Shown here: piece by piece, positions 31,919 through 40,332 of the stretch | Layout: every line of letters starts with the position of its first letter | Position numbering within the stretch: position 1 is the stretch's first letter | Assembly (NCBI RefSeq): GCF_029338255.1 | Contig: NZ_CP119787.1 | Coordinates: 2,108,001 to 2,172,000, forward strand | Origin: Haloarcula halobia | GTDB lineage: Archaea; Halobacteriota; Halobacteria; Halobacteriales; Haloarculaceae | Direction: 5' to 3' | Length of the DNA stretch: 64,000 bases | Notes under the pieces: model-generated | Databases searched by the model: none | What the model saw: only the letters and a program-made list of their open reading frames with translations | Told to the model about the DNA's origin: nothing | Program-made: the position numbers and the translations under genes

Positions 31919-32587
31919 CTACGGCCGGAGGCCGGTGCGGGACTCCAGCAACTCCTCGACGTAGCCCACGGCGTCTGTGAGGTGGGCCGTCCCCCAGACG
32001 GCGACGATGATGGCGCCGATAGTGTTGAACACCAGGTCGAGCATCGTGTCACGGAGGCCGTACTGGGTGAGGATCGTCTGGTTCCCCGTCGCCTCGGCGA
32101 GAAGCGAGACAGAGAACTCGATGACCTCCCAGATGACGCCGAAGGCCATCACGAACAGGAGGAGGAACACGAACATGAACCGGGGCGGGAGGTAGAGCCC
32201 CTCGGAGTGCCTGTCGAGGGCCCGAACCGTCGTGTAGCCGACGGCGGCGACCACGGACGACGAGAGCGCATGTGTCACGTTATCCCACAGGGGGACCGTA
32301 GCGTAGAAGTTCTGCTCGGCGCCGGGGAGACCGACGACCCCCAGCGCGTGGAGGAAGACGGCCGAGGTGATCCACAGCGTCAGGGCGGGGTCGAGCGCGA
32401 TACCGTAGTCGCGTTCGAGCAGCGACGGCAACTGCGTGACCAGCAGGCCGATGCCCGTGTTGACCATGATGCCCAGGTTGCCACGCTCCAGGCCGATGGC
32501 GAAGATGCCGACGAGACAGAGCGTCAGGAACCGCGATATCTGGCGCTGTCGTCGGCGACCGACGCCGATGCGGTCGCGCAGCCTCAT
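31919..32587 (-). CDS. Six-helix membrane protein, DUF2238/YjdF-like
   Basis: A 222-residue integral membrane protein with about six transmembrane segments. The motif [18 protein letters not shown] and [15 protein letters not shown] resemble the DUF2238 (YjdF) family, which has conserved Asp/His/Glu residues within the membrane and no known function. I chose the ATG at 32587, which overlaps the stop of the upstream membrane-protein gene by four bases (ATGA), showing that the two are translated as a coupled pair and may act together. Confidence 0.72.
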   Translation of the reverse strand: MRLRDRIGVGRRRQRQISRFLTLCLVGIFAIGLERGNLGIMVNTGIGLLVTQLPSLLERDYGIALDPALTLWITSAVFLHALGVVGLPGAEQNFYATVPLWDNVTHALSSSVVAAVGYTTVRALDRHSEGLYLPPRFMFVFLLLFVMAFGVIWEVIEFSVSLLAEATGNQTILTQYGLRDTMLDLVFNTIGAIIVAVWGTAHLTDAVGYVEELLESRTGLRP

Positions 32588-33204
32588 GGCTCCGGTTGCA
32601 CCTCCGGCGGTATCCGACGTGTCCCCAGCTGGCGGCGGACGTAGAACGCGAAGACGAGGCCGGCCCCGACCCCGGCGATGGTGGAGGCCACGAACTCCCA
32701 CATCAGCGCCTCCTCGATCTGGTGTTCGGTCAGCGCCGGGTCGAGGACGAACGTCGTCCCCAGCAGGACGTCGGCCCCCCACCGGAGCACGGCCCACCCG
32801 CCGGCCGCGGCCATCGTCGCGATGGCGACGAACACGACGGCAAAGCGGGGCGTCATCCGGACCGGCGTGAACACGTGGAGCTCCACGGCGATGATGAGCG
32901 CGATGGCCGCCACCGAGAGGTAACTGGCCAGGTTCCCGGTGACCGGCACCGTCGCGAACAGGCGGCCGACCACGGGGAGGGACGCCAGCAGGAGTATCTC
33001 CCACGGCAACATCGCGTAGCGGTTGACGAGCATGACTGGCGGTAACACCGCCAGCACCCCCACCGTCGCGGCGAACACCGTCCAAAGGTGGTTCCCCCCG
33101 AGGAGACTCGTCGCGGCCACGGCGAAAAGGACGGCCACGATGGTCCACCCGACCAACGCGTTCAGTTGCTTGTCGCGCAGGAGGTCGGTGACGTCCCGGT
33201 TCAT
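32584..33204 (-). CDS. Six-helix membrane protein of unknown function
   Basis: A 206-residue integral membrane protein with about six hydrophobic segments and a motif EHQIEEALMWEFVASTIAGV before the last helix. It lacks a recognisable enzyme or transporter signature. Its coupling to the DUF2238-like gene by a 4-base overlap is the main clue to function; the acidic/His residues in TEHQIEEALMWEF echo the intramembrane WEVIEF of the partner. I chose the ATG at 33204 (MNRDVTDLLRDKQ) because the upstream in-frame region is not hydrophobic or conserved in style. Confidence 0.65.
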   Translation of the reverse strand: MNRDVTDLLRDKQLNALVGWTIVAVLFAVAATSLLGGNHLWTVFAATVGVLAVLPPVMLVNRYAMLPWEILLLASLPVVGRLFATVPVTGNLASYLSVAAIALIIAVELHVFTPVRMTPRFAVVFVAIATMAAAGGWAVLRWGADVLLGTTFVLDPALTEHQIEEALMWEFVASTIAGVGAGLVFAFYVRRQLGTRRIPPEVQPEP

Positions 33205-33301
33205 ACTCTCTGCAAACCACCCGACCCCGAAAATGCTATCGGCTACGGGCCGATCGACCTGTTCAACGAGCACACACGTTCCCGTCTCGCCCGACAGCCG
33301 G

Positions 33302-34216
33302 TCAGAGCAGGCCGTATGCAAGCGTGTACGCCACGGCCGCGATGGTGATGGCGGCGAGTCCCGTCACGAGCGCCTGGAGCCAGTCGACACCCTCGCTGAA
33401 CGACCGGACGGGCGTCCCGACCGCACCGAGGGCGAGCACGCTGAACACGAAGTGGGCCGACTGGTCGAGTGTCGGGGCGGGGAGGACGAACACGGCGACG
33501 GCGTAGCCGACGCCGAGCGAGGCCCGGGGGTAGACCAGCGCCGTGAGCGTGTACCCGTTGAGTCGCGCGTAGGTCCAGACGGCCAGCCAGACTGTCGCCA
33601 GTTCGACGGCGAACGCCGCCAGGAGGTGTCCAGTCGGGTCGGGGTGCAGGAGGACACGCTCTGCGAACAGCGTGACCTCGAACGGGTAGAGCATCGGCGG
33701 CGGCGATCCGGTGAAGAGGTCGCCGAAGGGGTGCGAGAGGAGGCCGACGAGTGCGACGGCCAGCGCCTGGCGCGGGGCCACGTCGAACCGCTCGGTCAGG
33801 AGCGCCACCGCGAGGCCGCCCAGCCCGTAGACGAGGACCACGAGGCCGCCCACCCCGCCGCTGAACAGCGTCGCGACGGCGGCGAGTCCGCCCACCACGC
33901 CGATCGAGAGCACCCGCGCCGGGTTACGGCCGGACACCCACAGCGCGACGGCGACGGCCAGGACCGTCCCCATCACGAGCGAGTGAGTCGGTCCCCGGTG
34001 GATGACGTTGGCCGTCTCCCAGAACACGTCCGGGCCCAGCGAGTTGACCGACCGCAGCAGGAGGCCCACCGGCGCGTAGACGACGTCGACGTCGGGCACG
34101 GTGGCAAAGAGCGCGGCCAGCACACCGAGCGTCAGCGCACGTGCTCGCGGGAGCCCCCACCGGTCCGCGGCGAGGGCCACGAGCGAGAACGCCAACAGGC
34201 CGTGTCCGACGAACAT
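33302..34216 (-). CDS. Membrane-bound metal-dependent hydrolase (YdjM/DUF457 type)
   Basis: A 304-residue polytopic membrane protein. It shows the YdjM/DUF457 pattern: N-terminal FVGHGLLAFSL, FATVPDVDVVYAP, HRGPTHSLVMG and VGLLSHPFGDLFTGSP, i.e. conserved His and Asp residues at membrane edges. The family is called inner-membrane hydrolase by similarity (related to LexA-regulated YdjM), but the reaction is unproven. It lies 97 bases upstream of the six-helix pair on the same strand and may be co-transcribed with it. Confidence 0.8.
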   Translation of the reverse strand: MFVGHGLLAFSLVALAADRWGLPRARALTLGVLAALFATVPDVDVVYAPVGLLLRSVNSLGPDVFWETANVIHRGPTHSLVMGTVLAVAVALWVSGRNPARVLSIGVVGGLAAVATLFSGGVGGLVVLVYGLGGLAVALLTERFDVAPRQALAVALVGLLSHPFGDLFTGSPPPMLYPFEVTLFAERVLLHPDPTGHLLAAFAVELATVWLAVWTYARLNGYTLTALVYPRASLGVGYAVAVFVLPAPTLDQSAHFVFSVLALGAVGTPVRSFSEGVDWLQALVTGLAAITIAAVAYTLAYGLL

Positions 34217-34256
34217 AGGGTTACCTTTGTGGTCAGGACTCTTAACTACCCCTGTG

Positions 34257-34787
34257 CTACGTGCTGGCGTTCTTCGTCCACTGCTTCTCGATGTCCGCGT
34301 TGGCTCTGACGACGGTGTCGCCGTCCACCAGGAACCGGGTCTTCCGGAGTTCGATGGCGACGACTTCGCCCGTGACGCCGCCGGCCGTGACGTGGTCCCC
34401 GGGGTTGAAGTCGGGGTCCCGGAGGAGGTAGACGCCGGCGACGGCGTCGGCGATCATCCCCGACAGGGCGTAGGAGACCCCCAGTGCGAGGAACCCGGTC
34501 GCCGTGCCCAGCGACGCAGCGATAGCGGTGAGCCCGACGATAGAGAGAAAGGAGAGCACGACCGCGAACCACAGGAACACCAGCACCAGGACGGCGATGA
34601 ACTGGCGGTAGACCGTCGATTCGCCTGGAAAGGCGTTCTTCAGGACCGCCCTGACGACGACCATGACGAGTTTGATGAGCACCGCGGCTACCGCGAGGAA
34701 GACGATGCCGGTGATTATGTCTGGCAGCGCGTCGGTGACGTTGGTTACGATCTGCTCGAACGCGCGGTTGAGGACGTCGACTTGCAC
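34257..34787 (-). CDS. Small MscS-like mechanosensitive channel protein
   Basis: A 176-residue protein with three hydrophobic segments (about 20-45, 62-85 and 90-115) and a short MscS beta domain (DPDFNPGDHVTAGGVTGEVVAIELRKTRFLVDGDTVVRANADI). The pore-lining helix ATGFLALGVSYALSGMIADAVAGVYLL is Gly/Ala-rich like MscS TM3. The C-terminal vestibule domain is almost entirely absent, making it a minimal channel. Likely protects against osmotic downshift. It is separated by 24 bases from the DUF7116-like gene upstream. Confidence 0.8.
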   Translation of the reverse strand: MQVDVLNRAFEQIVTNVTDALPDIITGIVFLAVAAVLIKLVMVVVRAVLKNAFPGESTVYRQFIAVLVLVFLWFAVVLSFLSIVGLTAIAASLGTATGFLALGVSYALSGMIADAVAGVYLLRDPDFNPGDHVTAGGVTGEVVAIELRKTRFLVDGDTVVRANADIEKQWTKNAST

Positions 34788-34811
34788 GCCGGCGAATCGA
34801 GCGTCGCGGGC

Positions 34812-35126
34812 TTAAAATGTGGGCGTGGTGTCGGCGGGGAACACCTCGTACTCCCCGTCGTCCCGGACGCCGATGAGCGCCCACTCGTAGGACAGGTCCA
34901 TCCCCCGCAACCGGTTATAGAGACGGCCGACGTCACCGTCCCGTGTGACGAAACACCTGAGTTCGCCGGTGTCCGGTGGCGTCTCGTCCGGTTCGAGTAC
35001 GGACACGGTGACAGTGCGCCACTTGTACTCCGCGTGGATTTCTGAGCCAGTACGCGACACGGTGTAGCCGAGTTCGTCGAATATCGACCGAGCCTGCTCG
35101 CCTAGCGATGTGGTAACGGCCCCCAT
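34812..35126 (-). CDS. DUF7116-like small haloarchaeal protein
   Basis: A 104-residue soluble protein with an alternating helix/strand pattern: EQARSIFDELGYTVSRTGSEIHAEYKWRTVTVSVL, then LRCFVTRDGDVGRLYNRLRGMDLSYEWALIGVRDDGEYEVF. It resembles a small haloarchaeal family I know as DUF7116; function unknown. It starts at the ATG at 35126 and lies upstream of the small MscS gene on the same strand. Confidence 0.7.
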   Translation of the reverse strand: MGAVTTSLGEQARSIFDELGYTVSRTGSEIHAEYKWRTVTVSVLEPDETPPDTGELRCFVTRDGDVGRLYNRLRGMDLSYEWALIGVRDDGEYEVFPADTTPTF

Positions 35127-35198
35127 CTGCCACTCAGTACCAATGGGGGGGACATAAACGTTCCTACTGACAGGAATCCACGTACAGTCAGGTAGCGG

Positions 35199-35459
35199 TC
35201 ACTCGTGTGCAGCGTCCCACTCGTCGGGTTTCCGGAGGTTGCTACACTCGTTACAGCGGATACGCCCCATGGAGTCCATGGCGTTGTCGAACGTCTCGCA
35301 GTTACTGCAGAAGTAGCCCCACCGTCGCGTGCCCGCTGTGTCGGTATACGCGACGTAGAACGGTCCCTTGGTCCCGATGTCGCCGTCGGTGGTATCGACG
35401 TACAGCGTCGTCCCCGTCGGCCCGTCGTAGGCGTCCATACGTTCCCGGAGGGCGGCCAC
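35199..35459 (-). CDS. DUF5816-like zinc-ribbon protein
   Basis: An 86-residue protein (or 79 if the Met at residue 8 is used). The C-terminal half has the four-cysteine zinc ribbon FCSNC...IRCNEC ending NLRKPDEWDAAHE, and the N-terminal half is a beta domain (TLYVDTTDGDIGTKGPFYVAYTD). This matches a haloarchaeal family I know as DUF5816; function unknown. It is divergent from the universal stress gene with a 107-base shared promoter region. Confidence 0.78.
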   Translation of the reverse strand: MAALRERMDAYDGPTGTTLYVDTTDGDIGTKGPFYVAYTDTAGTRRWGYFCSNCETFDNAMDSMGRIRCNECSNLRKPDEWDAAHE

Positions 35460-35537
35460 GGGCTAAGGTGCTGCGACTCCGGCGTCCCGGACGGTGGCTC
35501 CGGTCATACAGCAGACAGACGTCTCCGTCGCTAGGAA

Positions 35538-35543
35538 TATAAA
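35538..35543 (+). promoter_or_regulatory. TATA box of universal stress protein gene
   Basis: TATAAA 29 bases before the ATG at 35567, predicting a leaderless message. The same 107-base gap must also drive the divergent zinc-ribbon gene. Confidence 0.7.
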
Positions 35544-35566
35544 CACCCGGAGCCAATCATCACTCG

Positions 35567-36010
35567 ATGCAACAGGTCGTCGTCCCGGTCCGGTATCCGC
35601 TCTCGGAGAACTCGCGAGCGACGCTCGGGGAGGCCATCACGGTCGCAGAGGAGCGGGACGCCGACCTGACCGTGCTCCACGTGAACCTCTATCAGAACGG
35701 GACGCGAGTGACCCGCAGCGACCTCAAGCGGGCCGTCGAAAAGGCGTTCGGCCACCTCCCGCGGACACGATACGTCGTCCGGACGGGCCTGCTCGTCGAG
35801 GAGACCATCTTGGACGAGGTGGCCGCTCAGGACGCGGACGTCGTCGTCATCGGGAGCAAGCAGGTCAGTCGGTGGCGAAAGATGGTCCGCAGACTCGTCG
35901 ACGACCCCGACATCGACCACTTCCTCCGGGAGGAACTCGACTGTGACGTCGTGACGGTCAGCCCGGACGCTCAGCCGTCGCGCGCCTCGTCGAGATCCTC
36001 CGGGCCCTGA
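35567..36010 (+). CDS. Universal stress protein (UspA family)
   Basis: A 147-residue single-domain Usp protein: VVVPVRYPLSENSRATLGEAI at the N-terminus, ADLTVLHVNLY, and ADVVVIGSKQVSRWRKMVRRLV. The usual ATP-binding pattern GxxGx9G(S/T) is not clearly present, so it may be of the non-nucleotide-binding type. Its last 40 bases overlap the 3' end of the convergent MscS gene, so the two genes could influence each other by antisense transcription. Confidence 0.82.
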   Translation: MQQVVVPVRYPLSENSRATLGEAITVAEERDADLTVLHVNLYQNGTRVTRSDLKRAVEKAFGHLPRTRYVVRTGLLVEETILDEVAAQDADVVVIGSKQVSRWRKMVRRLVDDPDIDHFLREELDCDVVTVSPDAQPSRASSRSSGP

Positions 36011-36975
36011 CTGTCACCGGCGACCGGCGCCTCGTCGGCCAGCGAGACCTGCATCTCGCCGCTGGTCTCGTCGAAGTGCAGGTGCGAGTGGGGGTAGGCG
36101 ATCTCCACGTCGGCGTCGTCCAGTTCGTCCAAGACGACCGTCTGGATCCGCGAGCGGACGCGAAGCAGCTTGTACGGCTCTGTCGCCCAGTACCGGAGTG
36201 TCAGCAAGACCCCGTGGTCGGCGAAATCGTCGATGTAGACCGTCGGCGACGCCGGGTAGCGAGCGGCGCCGATTCGGATGTCGGGCCCGCCCTCGATGAC
36301 GTCGTCACACCGCTGTGCGGCACGCTCGATGAGGTTCCGGGCCGCCGGGATGTCGCTCTCGTAGGTGACCAGGAACTGCTGGGAGAGGCGAGTCCGGGGG
36401 TCCTCGGCGGAGTAGTTGATCACGTCCCGCTGGCGTATCTCGCCGTTGGGAATCACCAGGAACGTGTTGTCCAGCGTGAAGATCTTCGTGTGCCGGAGCG
36501 TGATGTCTTCGACGAACCCCTGCTGGCTCCGGTCGGCCAGTTCGATCATGTCACCGATCTCGTAGGGCTGGTCCGCGAGCAGGAACATCCCCGAGATGAT
36601 GCTCCCGACGATGGGGGCGAGGATGACACCGATGACCGCCGAGAACACGGTAACGGAAAGCGCGATGTCGGCCAGCTGGAGGCCGTAGATGTTCATCACC
36701 GTCAAGAGCGCGAAGATGAACACGAAGGCGCGGATGCTCCGTAACGCCGTCCGGGTGAGGCTCGGGCGGCGGAACCGCTGGGCGATGCGGCGGCCGAGCA
36801 GGCGGACGAGGAGCCGGGAGATGACGAAGGCGACGGCCATCACCAACAGCGCTGTGGCCAGGCGCGTGACCCAGAGCGGGATGGCGACCGGGAGCAACCC
36901 GCCGAGGTCGGTCGCGGCCTCGGTCGGCGTCGGCGTCTGTGTCGCCTGTAACAGCCAGACGGAACCGGTACGCAT
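35971..36975 (-). CDS. MscS-type mechanosensitive channel
   Basis: A 334-residue channel with an N-terminal exported segment, three to four transmembrane helices (about residues 30-130), the TM3 region FSAVIGVILAPIVGSIISGMFLLADQPYEIGDMIEL, the middle beta domain (FVEDITLRHTKIFTLDNTFLVIPNGEIRQRDVINYS) and a full C-terminal alpha/beta vestibule domain. It should open on membrane tension to release solutes on osmotic downshock. The acidic C-terminal tail is typical of halophiles. It is much longer than the neighbouring minimal MscS protein at 34257-34787. Confidence 0.93.
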   Translation of the reverse strand: MRTGSVWLLQATQTPTPTEAATDLGGLLPVAIPLWVTRLATALLVMAVAFVISRLLVRLLGRRIAQRFRRPSLTRTALRSIRAFVFIFALLTVMNIYGLQLADIALSVTVFSAVIGVILAPIVGSIISGMFLLADQPYEIGDMIELADRSQQGFVEDITLRHTKIFTLDNTFLVIPNGEIRQRDVINYSAEDPRTRLSQQFLVTYESDIPAARNLIERAAQRCDDVIEGGPDIRIGAARYPASPTVYIDDFADHGVLLTLRYWATEPYKLLRVRSRIQTVVLDELDDADVEIAYPHSHLHFDETSGEMQVSLADEAPVAGDSQGPEDLDEARDG

Positions 36976-37151
36976 AGGCCACCATCCACGTGCCCCCGAG
37001 AAAAGGATTCCCCTCCGGAAACAGCGGGCCCGACCCCCGGAATCGCCCCCGCCCGCACCGGCACACCGGTGGAGTTATCAAATTTGCAGTAAATAACAAA
37101 ACCACCAGACGTGAGCGGTCTGTCGTGAACAATCAAACAGTTGCCCGACAC

Positions 37152-37157
37152 TTATAT
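37152..37157 (+). promoter_or_regulatory. TATA box of small zinc-ribbon gene, in an AT-rich gap
   Basis: TTATAT lies 32 bases before the ATG at 37184. The 208-base gap 36976-37183 also has an AT-rich stretch at about 37072-37105 (ATCAAATTTGCAGTAAATAAC), out of keeping with the GC-rich surroundings, which may be an upstream activator site. Confidence 0.6.
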
Positions 37158-37183
37158 CCGTGTTCGTCACCTTCGTCTACGTG

Positions 37184-37378
37184 ATGACCTCCACCGAGCC
37201 GTTCACTGTGGGCGGCGTCGACGATTTCTCGCCCCCCGACGAGCGACGCAAAGCCGTCCTGTTTTGCCCCGACTGCGGTCACGAGATCGACCTGCGAGAC
37301 GACTGGGAGCCCGTCGAGGGTGGCGACTGCGATCAGCTCCGCTGTCCGGTCTGCTGGACCGTCGTCGACACCGACTGA
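37184..37378 (+). CDS. 64-residue zinc-ribbon protein
   Basis: A very small protein with two CxxC pairs, FCPDCGHEIDL and RCPVCWTVVD, forming a rubredoxin-like zinc ribbon preceded by an acidic N-terminus (DDFSPPDERRKAV). I chose the ATG at 37184 rather than an earlier in-frame ATG at 37160 since the TATA box at 37152 fits the later start. Such proteins are very common in haloarchaea and mostly without known function; nucleic-acid or protein binding is possible. Confidence 0.72.
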   Translation: MTSTEPFTVGGVDDFSPPDERRKAVLFCPDCGHEIDLRDDWEPVEGGDCDQLRCPVCWTVVDTD

Positions 37379-37426
37379 CACCCCCAGAACAGATTTTCGC
37401 CGCTACGGCCGACGAGACGACACCCG

Positions 37427-38278
37427 TCAGTAGTCGTAGACCTGGTCGTCCGTCACCACGCTGTCGAGCAGCTCTGTCGGCGTCGCGTCGTAGGCCGGGT
37501 TCGCGAGCTCGAACCCCTCGGCCGGTTCGCGCATCACCTCGGCCACGGGGCGGAACTCGTTTTTGAAGGCGAACCCGCCCTCCACGAGTTTCGCGCCGGC
37601 GCCGACGACAGTTATCGGGACACCGGCGTCGACGGCCACCGTCGAGATCTGGTAGGTGCCGACCCGGTTGTAGTACGTATCTCCGACGATACACGTCATC
37701 CCCAGCAGGACGCGGTCACACTCGCTGACGTAGTAGCCCGCGGCGCTGTCGACGATGAGCGTCACGTCGATGCCCTCCCGCTGGGCGAGCTGGCGGGCCG
37801 CCTTCCGGCCCAGCATCCGGGGCCGGGACTCCGTGACGTATATCTCGAACGTGGCGCCGTCGGCCAGCGCCTCGTCCAGCGCGGCCATGACAGTCGAGGA
37901 GAAGTCGTGTAACAAGAGGACGTCGTCGTCGGCGATGAACTCGGCCGCCCGTTCGGCGGCCCGGTCTTTCGCGCCCTCGACGTCGGTGACCACGTCGTCG
38001 ATAGCCGCGAGCGTGACGGCCTTCGCGGCCTCGACGTCGTCAGGGTCCCCGTCGCGGACGCGCTGGACGATTTCCTCCTGGGTGGTGTGGAGCGACGCGT
38101 GAGACGGGTTCGCCCGCTGGAGGGCGTGGCTGTTCCGTTCGAGGGTCCGGAGGTACGCCTCCACGGTCGGATAGTCCCGTTCGGTCAGCGTCCGGAGTGC
38201 CTTGGCCGCTTTCACGGCGACGACAGAAGAACTGTGGGTCTGCATCTCCTCGATCTGCTTGACCGTCTCGTCTATCAT
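37427..38278 (-). CDS. eIF2B-like protein, probable ribose-1,5-bisphosphate isomerase
   Basis: A 283-residue member of the eIF2B alpha/MtnA/R15P-isomerase family. It starts MIDETVKQIEEMQTHSSSVVAVKAAKAL, typical of the archaeal e2b2 group, and has DDVLLLHDFSSTVMAALDEA, TLIVDSAAGYYVSECDRVLLG and NRVGTYQISTVAVDAGVPITVVGAGAKL. In Archaea this group includes ribose-1,5-bisphosphate isomerases of the pentose bisphosphate pathway for nucleoside breakdown. The ATG at 38278 is preferred; another at 38305 would add nine residues. Divergent from a pilin-like gene. Confidence 0.82.
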   Translation of the reverse strand: MIDETVKQIEEMQTHSSSVVAVKAAKALRTLTERDYPTVEAYLRTLERNSHALQRANPSHASLHTTQEEIVQRVRDGDPDDVEAAKAVTLAAIDDVVTDVEGAKDRAAERAAEFIADDDVLLLHDFSSTVMAALDEALADGATFEIYVTESRPRMLGRKAARQLAQREGIDVTLIVDSAAGYYVSECDRVLLGMTCIVGDTYYNRVGTYQISTVAVDAGVPITVVGAGAKLVEGGFAFKNEFRPVAEVMREPAEGFELANPAYDATPTELLDSVVTDDQVYDY

Positions 38279-38333
38279 ACCAACTGCTGTGGCCCGGACC
38301 GTCATGTGTCTTCCCCCACGAGACCCGAATGAC

Positions 38334-38340
38334 CTATACC
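38334..38340 (+). promoter_or_regulatory. TATA box of pilin-like gene
   Basis: CTATACC about 30 bases before the ATG at 38367. Confidence 0.55.
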
Positions 38341-38366
38341 GCTGGTCACCCTTCCGTCGGAACGAG

Positions 38367-38804
38367 ATGCGTGGGCGACGACTGCGCACCGACACGCTCG
38401 GGATGTCTGAGGCCATCGGCGTAGCGGTGCTCATCGGCCTGACGATAACCGTGACGGCGATGGTCGGCATGAACGTCCTCGTCCTCTCCGGCGAGGACGA
38501 CGGCGGCGTCCCGCAGGCCAACTTCACCTACGACTACATCGAGGGGAACAGTGCCCTCATCGTGACGCACGCCCGCGGTGACGAGATCCAGGCTGGAAAC
38601 ATCGAGTTCCACGGGCCGGGGAACAACGTCACCTGGGCGCAACTGGCCAACCGGAACGAGACGGCCACGGTCGGCCCGGGCGACATCACCCAGCTCGGAT
38701 CCGGGAACGCCTACGGGCAGAGCGTCCAGCGCGGCGACCGCATAGAGATATATCTCAACCGGAGCGGCAACCGGACCAAACTGAGCGAGTGGGGCGGGGG
38801 CTGA
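38367..38804 (+). CDS. Type IV pilin-like exported protein
   Basis: A 145-residue protein with the archaeal class III signal: a short basic N-terminus (MRGRRLRTDTLG) followed by SEAIGVAVLIGLTITVTAMVGM. Prepilin peptidase would cleave near Gly12, leaving the hydrophobic helix as the assembly domain. The rest is a beta-rich domain with several N-x-S/T sites (NFTYDY, NNVTWAQL, NRSGNRTK) suggesting N-glycosylation. It could form adhesive pili or a surface filament. Its start is chosen by the TATA box at 38334. No pilus assembly gene is adjacent. Confidence 0.82.
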   Translation: MRGRRLRTDTLGMSEAIGVAVLIGLTITVTAMVGMNVLVLSGEDDGGVPQANFTYDYIEGNSALIVTHARGDEIQAGNIEFHGPGNNVTWAQLANRNETATVGPGDITQLGSGNAYGQSVQRGDRIEIYLNRSGNRTKLSEWGGG

Positions 38805-38818
38805 CAGTCCCAGACGGG

Positions 38819-40279
38819 TCAGCCCTTGATGTTACAGACGGGGAAGGTTCGAGCCACCTTGTCGCCGATACCCAGGGCGTCGGAGACGCGGACCACCTCG
38901 TCGACGTCCTTGTAGACGCCGGGGGCCTCCTCTGCGACCGTGGCACCCGACTGGGCCTTGACGTAGACGTGCTCGTGTTCGCGGAGGTCGTCCCTGACGT
39001 CCTCGCCCCAGTACTCCTGTTTGGCCTGGGTGCGCGACATCAGCCGGCCGGCACCGTGGGCCGTCGAGCCGAACGACTCCGTCATCGACTCGGCCCCGCC
39101 ACGGAGCACGTAACTCCCGGCGCCCATACTCCCGGGGATGATGATGGGCTGGCCGACGTCGGCGTAGGCCGGCGGCAGTTCCGGCCGACCGGCCGGGAAC
39201 GCGCGCGTCGCCCCTTTCCGGTGGACGAACAGCTCCCGCTTTTCCCCGTCGACGTCGTGGACCTCGCGTTTCGCGATGTTGTGGGCGACGTCGTACAGCA
39301 GGTACATCCCCATGTCCGCCCACGAGCGGTCGAAGACGTCCTCGAAGACCGTCCGGGTCCGGTGCATCACGAGCTGGCGGTTCACCCAGGCGAAGTTGAT
39401 TGCCGCACACATCGCCGCGTAGTAGTCCTCGGCCAGTTGCGACCCCGCGGGGGCGGCGGCCAGCTCCTTGTCGGGCAGCTGCTCGAGCAGCCCCTGGTGG
39501 GCCTGCTCGATCTTCCGGAGGTAGTCCGTACAGACCTGGTGGCCGAGTCCGCGGGAGCCACAGTGGATGAGAACGACGATCTGGTCGGTCGACAGGCCGA
39601 AGTCGGCCGCGACGTCAGCCCGGAACACGTCGGTGACGCGCTGGACCTCCAGGAAGTGGTTGCCGGACCCGAGCGACCCCACCTGGTCGCGCCCGCGATT
39701 CTTGGCCTTCTCGGAGACCTTCGACGCGTCCGCCTCTGGTCGGTAACCCTCGTCCTCGCAGTGGGCCAGGTCTTCCTCGACGGCGTAGCCGTGTTCGAGC
39801 GCCCAGTCCACCCCGCGTTCGAGAATCGCCTCGACGTCCTCGACGGTGCCCTCGTGAACACCGCCACCGCCCAGCCCCGACGGGATGGCATCGAACAGCG
39901 CGTCGACGAGGGCCGCCTCGTGACCCTGCACGTCGTCGTAGGTCAGGTTCGTCTTCAGCATCCGGACGCCACAGTTGATGTCGTATCCCACCGCGCCGGG
40001 CGAGATACAGCCCTCCTCGGCGTCGATACCGGCGACGCCGCCGACCGGGAAGCCATAGCCCTGGTGCCCGTCGGGCATACAGAGCGTGTACTTCCGGACG
40101 CCAGGGAGGTGCGCGGAGTTTCGCAGCTGCTCGAGCGTCTTGTCGTCGCTGATCTCGTCGAGCAGCGCCTCGCTGGCCAGCACGCGCGCCGGCACGCGCA
40201 TCCCGTCTTGCTCGGGAATCTCCCAGACGTAGTCCCGGACCTTCTCGAGCGTGACGTCCCCGGCCTCGTAGGTAGTCAT
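38819..40279 (-). CDS. rtcB: RtcB RNA-splicing ligase
   Basis: GTP-dependent ligase that joins 2',3'-cyclic phosphate and 5'-OH ends of tRNA halves after intron removal. The 486-residue protein, without an intein, has the metal-site motifs GAVGYDINCGVRM, GSGNHFLEV and LIHCGSRGLGHQV, and the guanylylated-His region FGSTAHGAGRLMSR. The start MTTYEAGDVTLEKVRDYVWEIP at 40279 matches the family. It converges on the pilin-like gene with a 14-base gap. Confidence 0.96.
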   Translation of the reverse strand: MTTYEAGDVTLEKVRDYVWEIPEQDGMRVPARVLASEALLDEISDDKTLEQLRNSAHLPGVRKYTLCMPDGHQGYGFPVGGVAGIDAEEGCISPGAVGYDINCGVRMLKTNLTYDDVQGHEAALVDALFDAIPSGLGGGGVHEGTVEDVEAILERGVDWALEHGYAVEEDLAHCEDEGYRPEADASKVSEKAKNRGRDQVGSLGSGNHFLEVQRVTDVFRADVAADFGLSTDQIVVLIHCGSRGLGHQVCTDYLRKIEQAHQGLLEQLPDKELAAAPAGSQLAEDYYAAMCAAINFAWVNRQLVMHRTRTVFEDVFDRSWADMGMYLLYDVAHNIAKREVHDVDGEKRELFVHRKGATRAFPAGRPELPPAYADVGQPIIIPGSMGAGSYVLRGGAESMTESFGSTAHGAGRLMSRTQAKQEYWGEDVRDDLREHEHVYVKAQSGATVAEEAPGVYKDVDEVVRVSDALGIGDKVARTFPVCNIKG

Positions 40280-40332
40280 GGGAGACACTCCGGTCCCCAG
40301 GCTAAAAATGTCACCCGTGAAACGGCAGGGGG

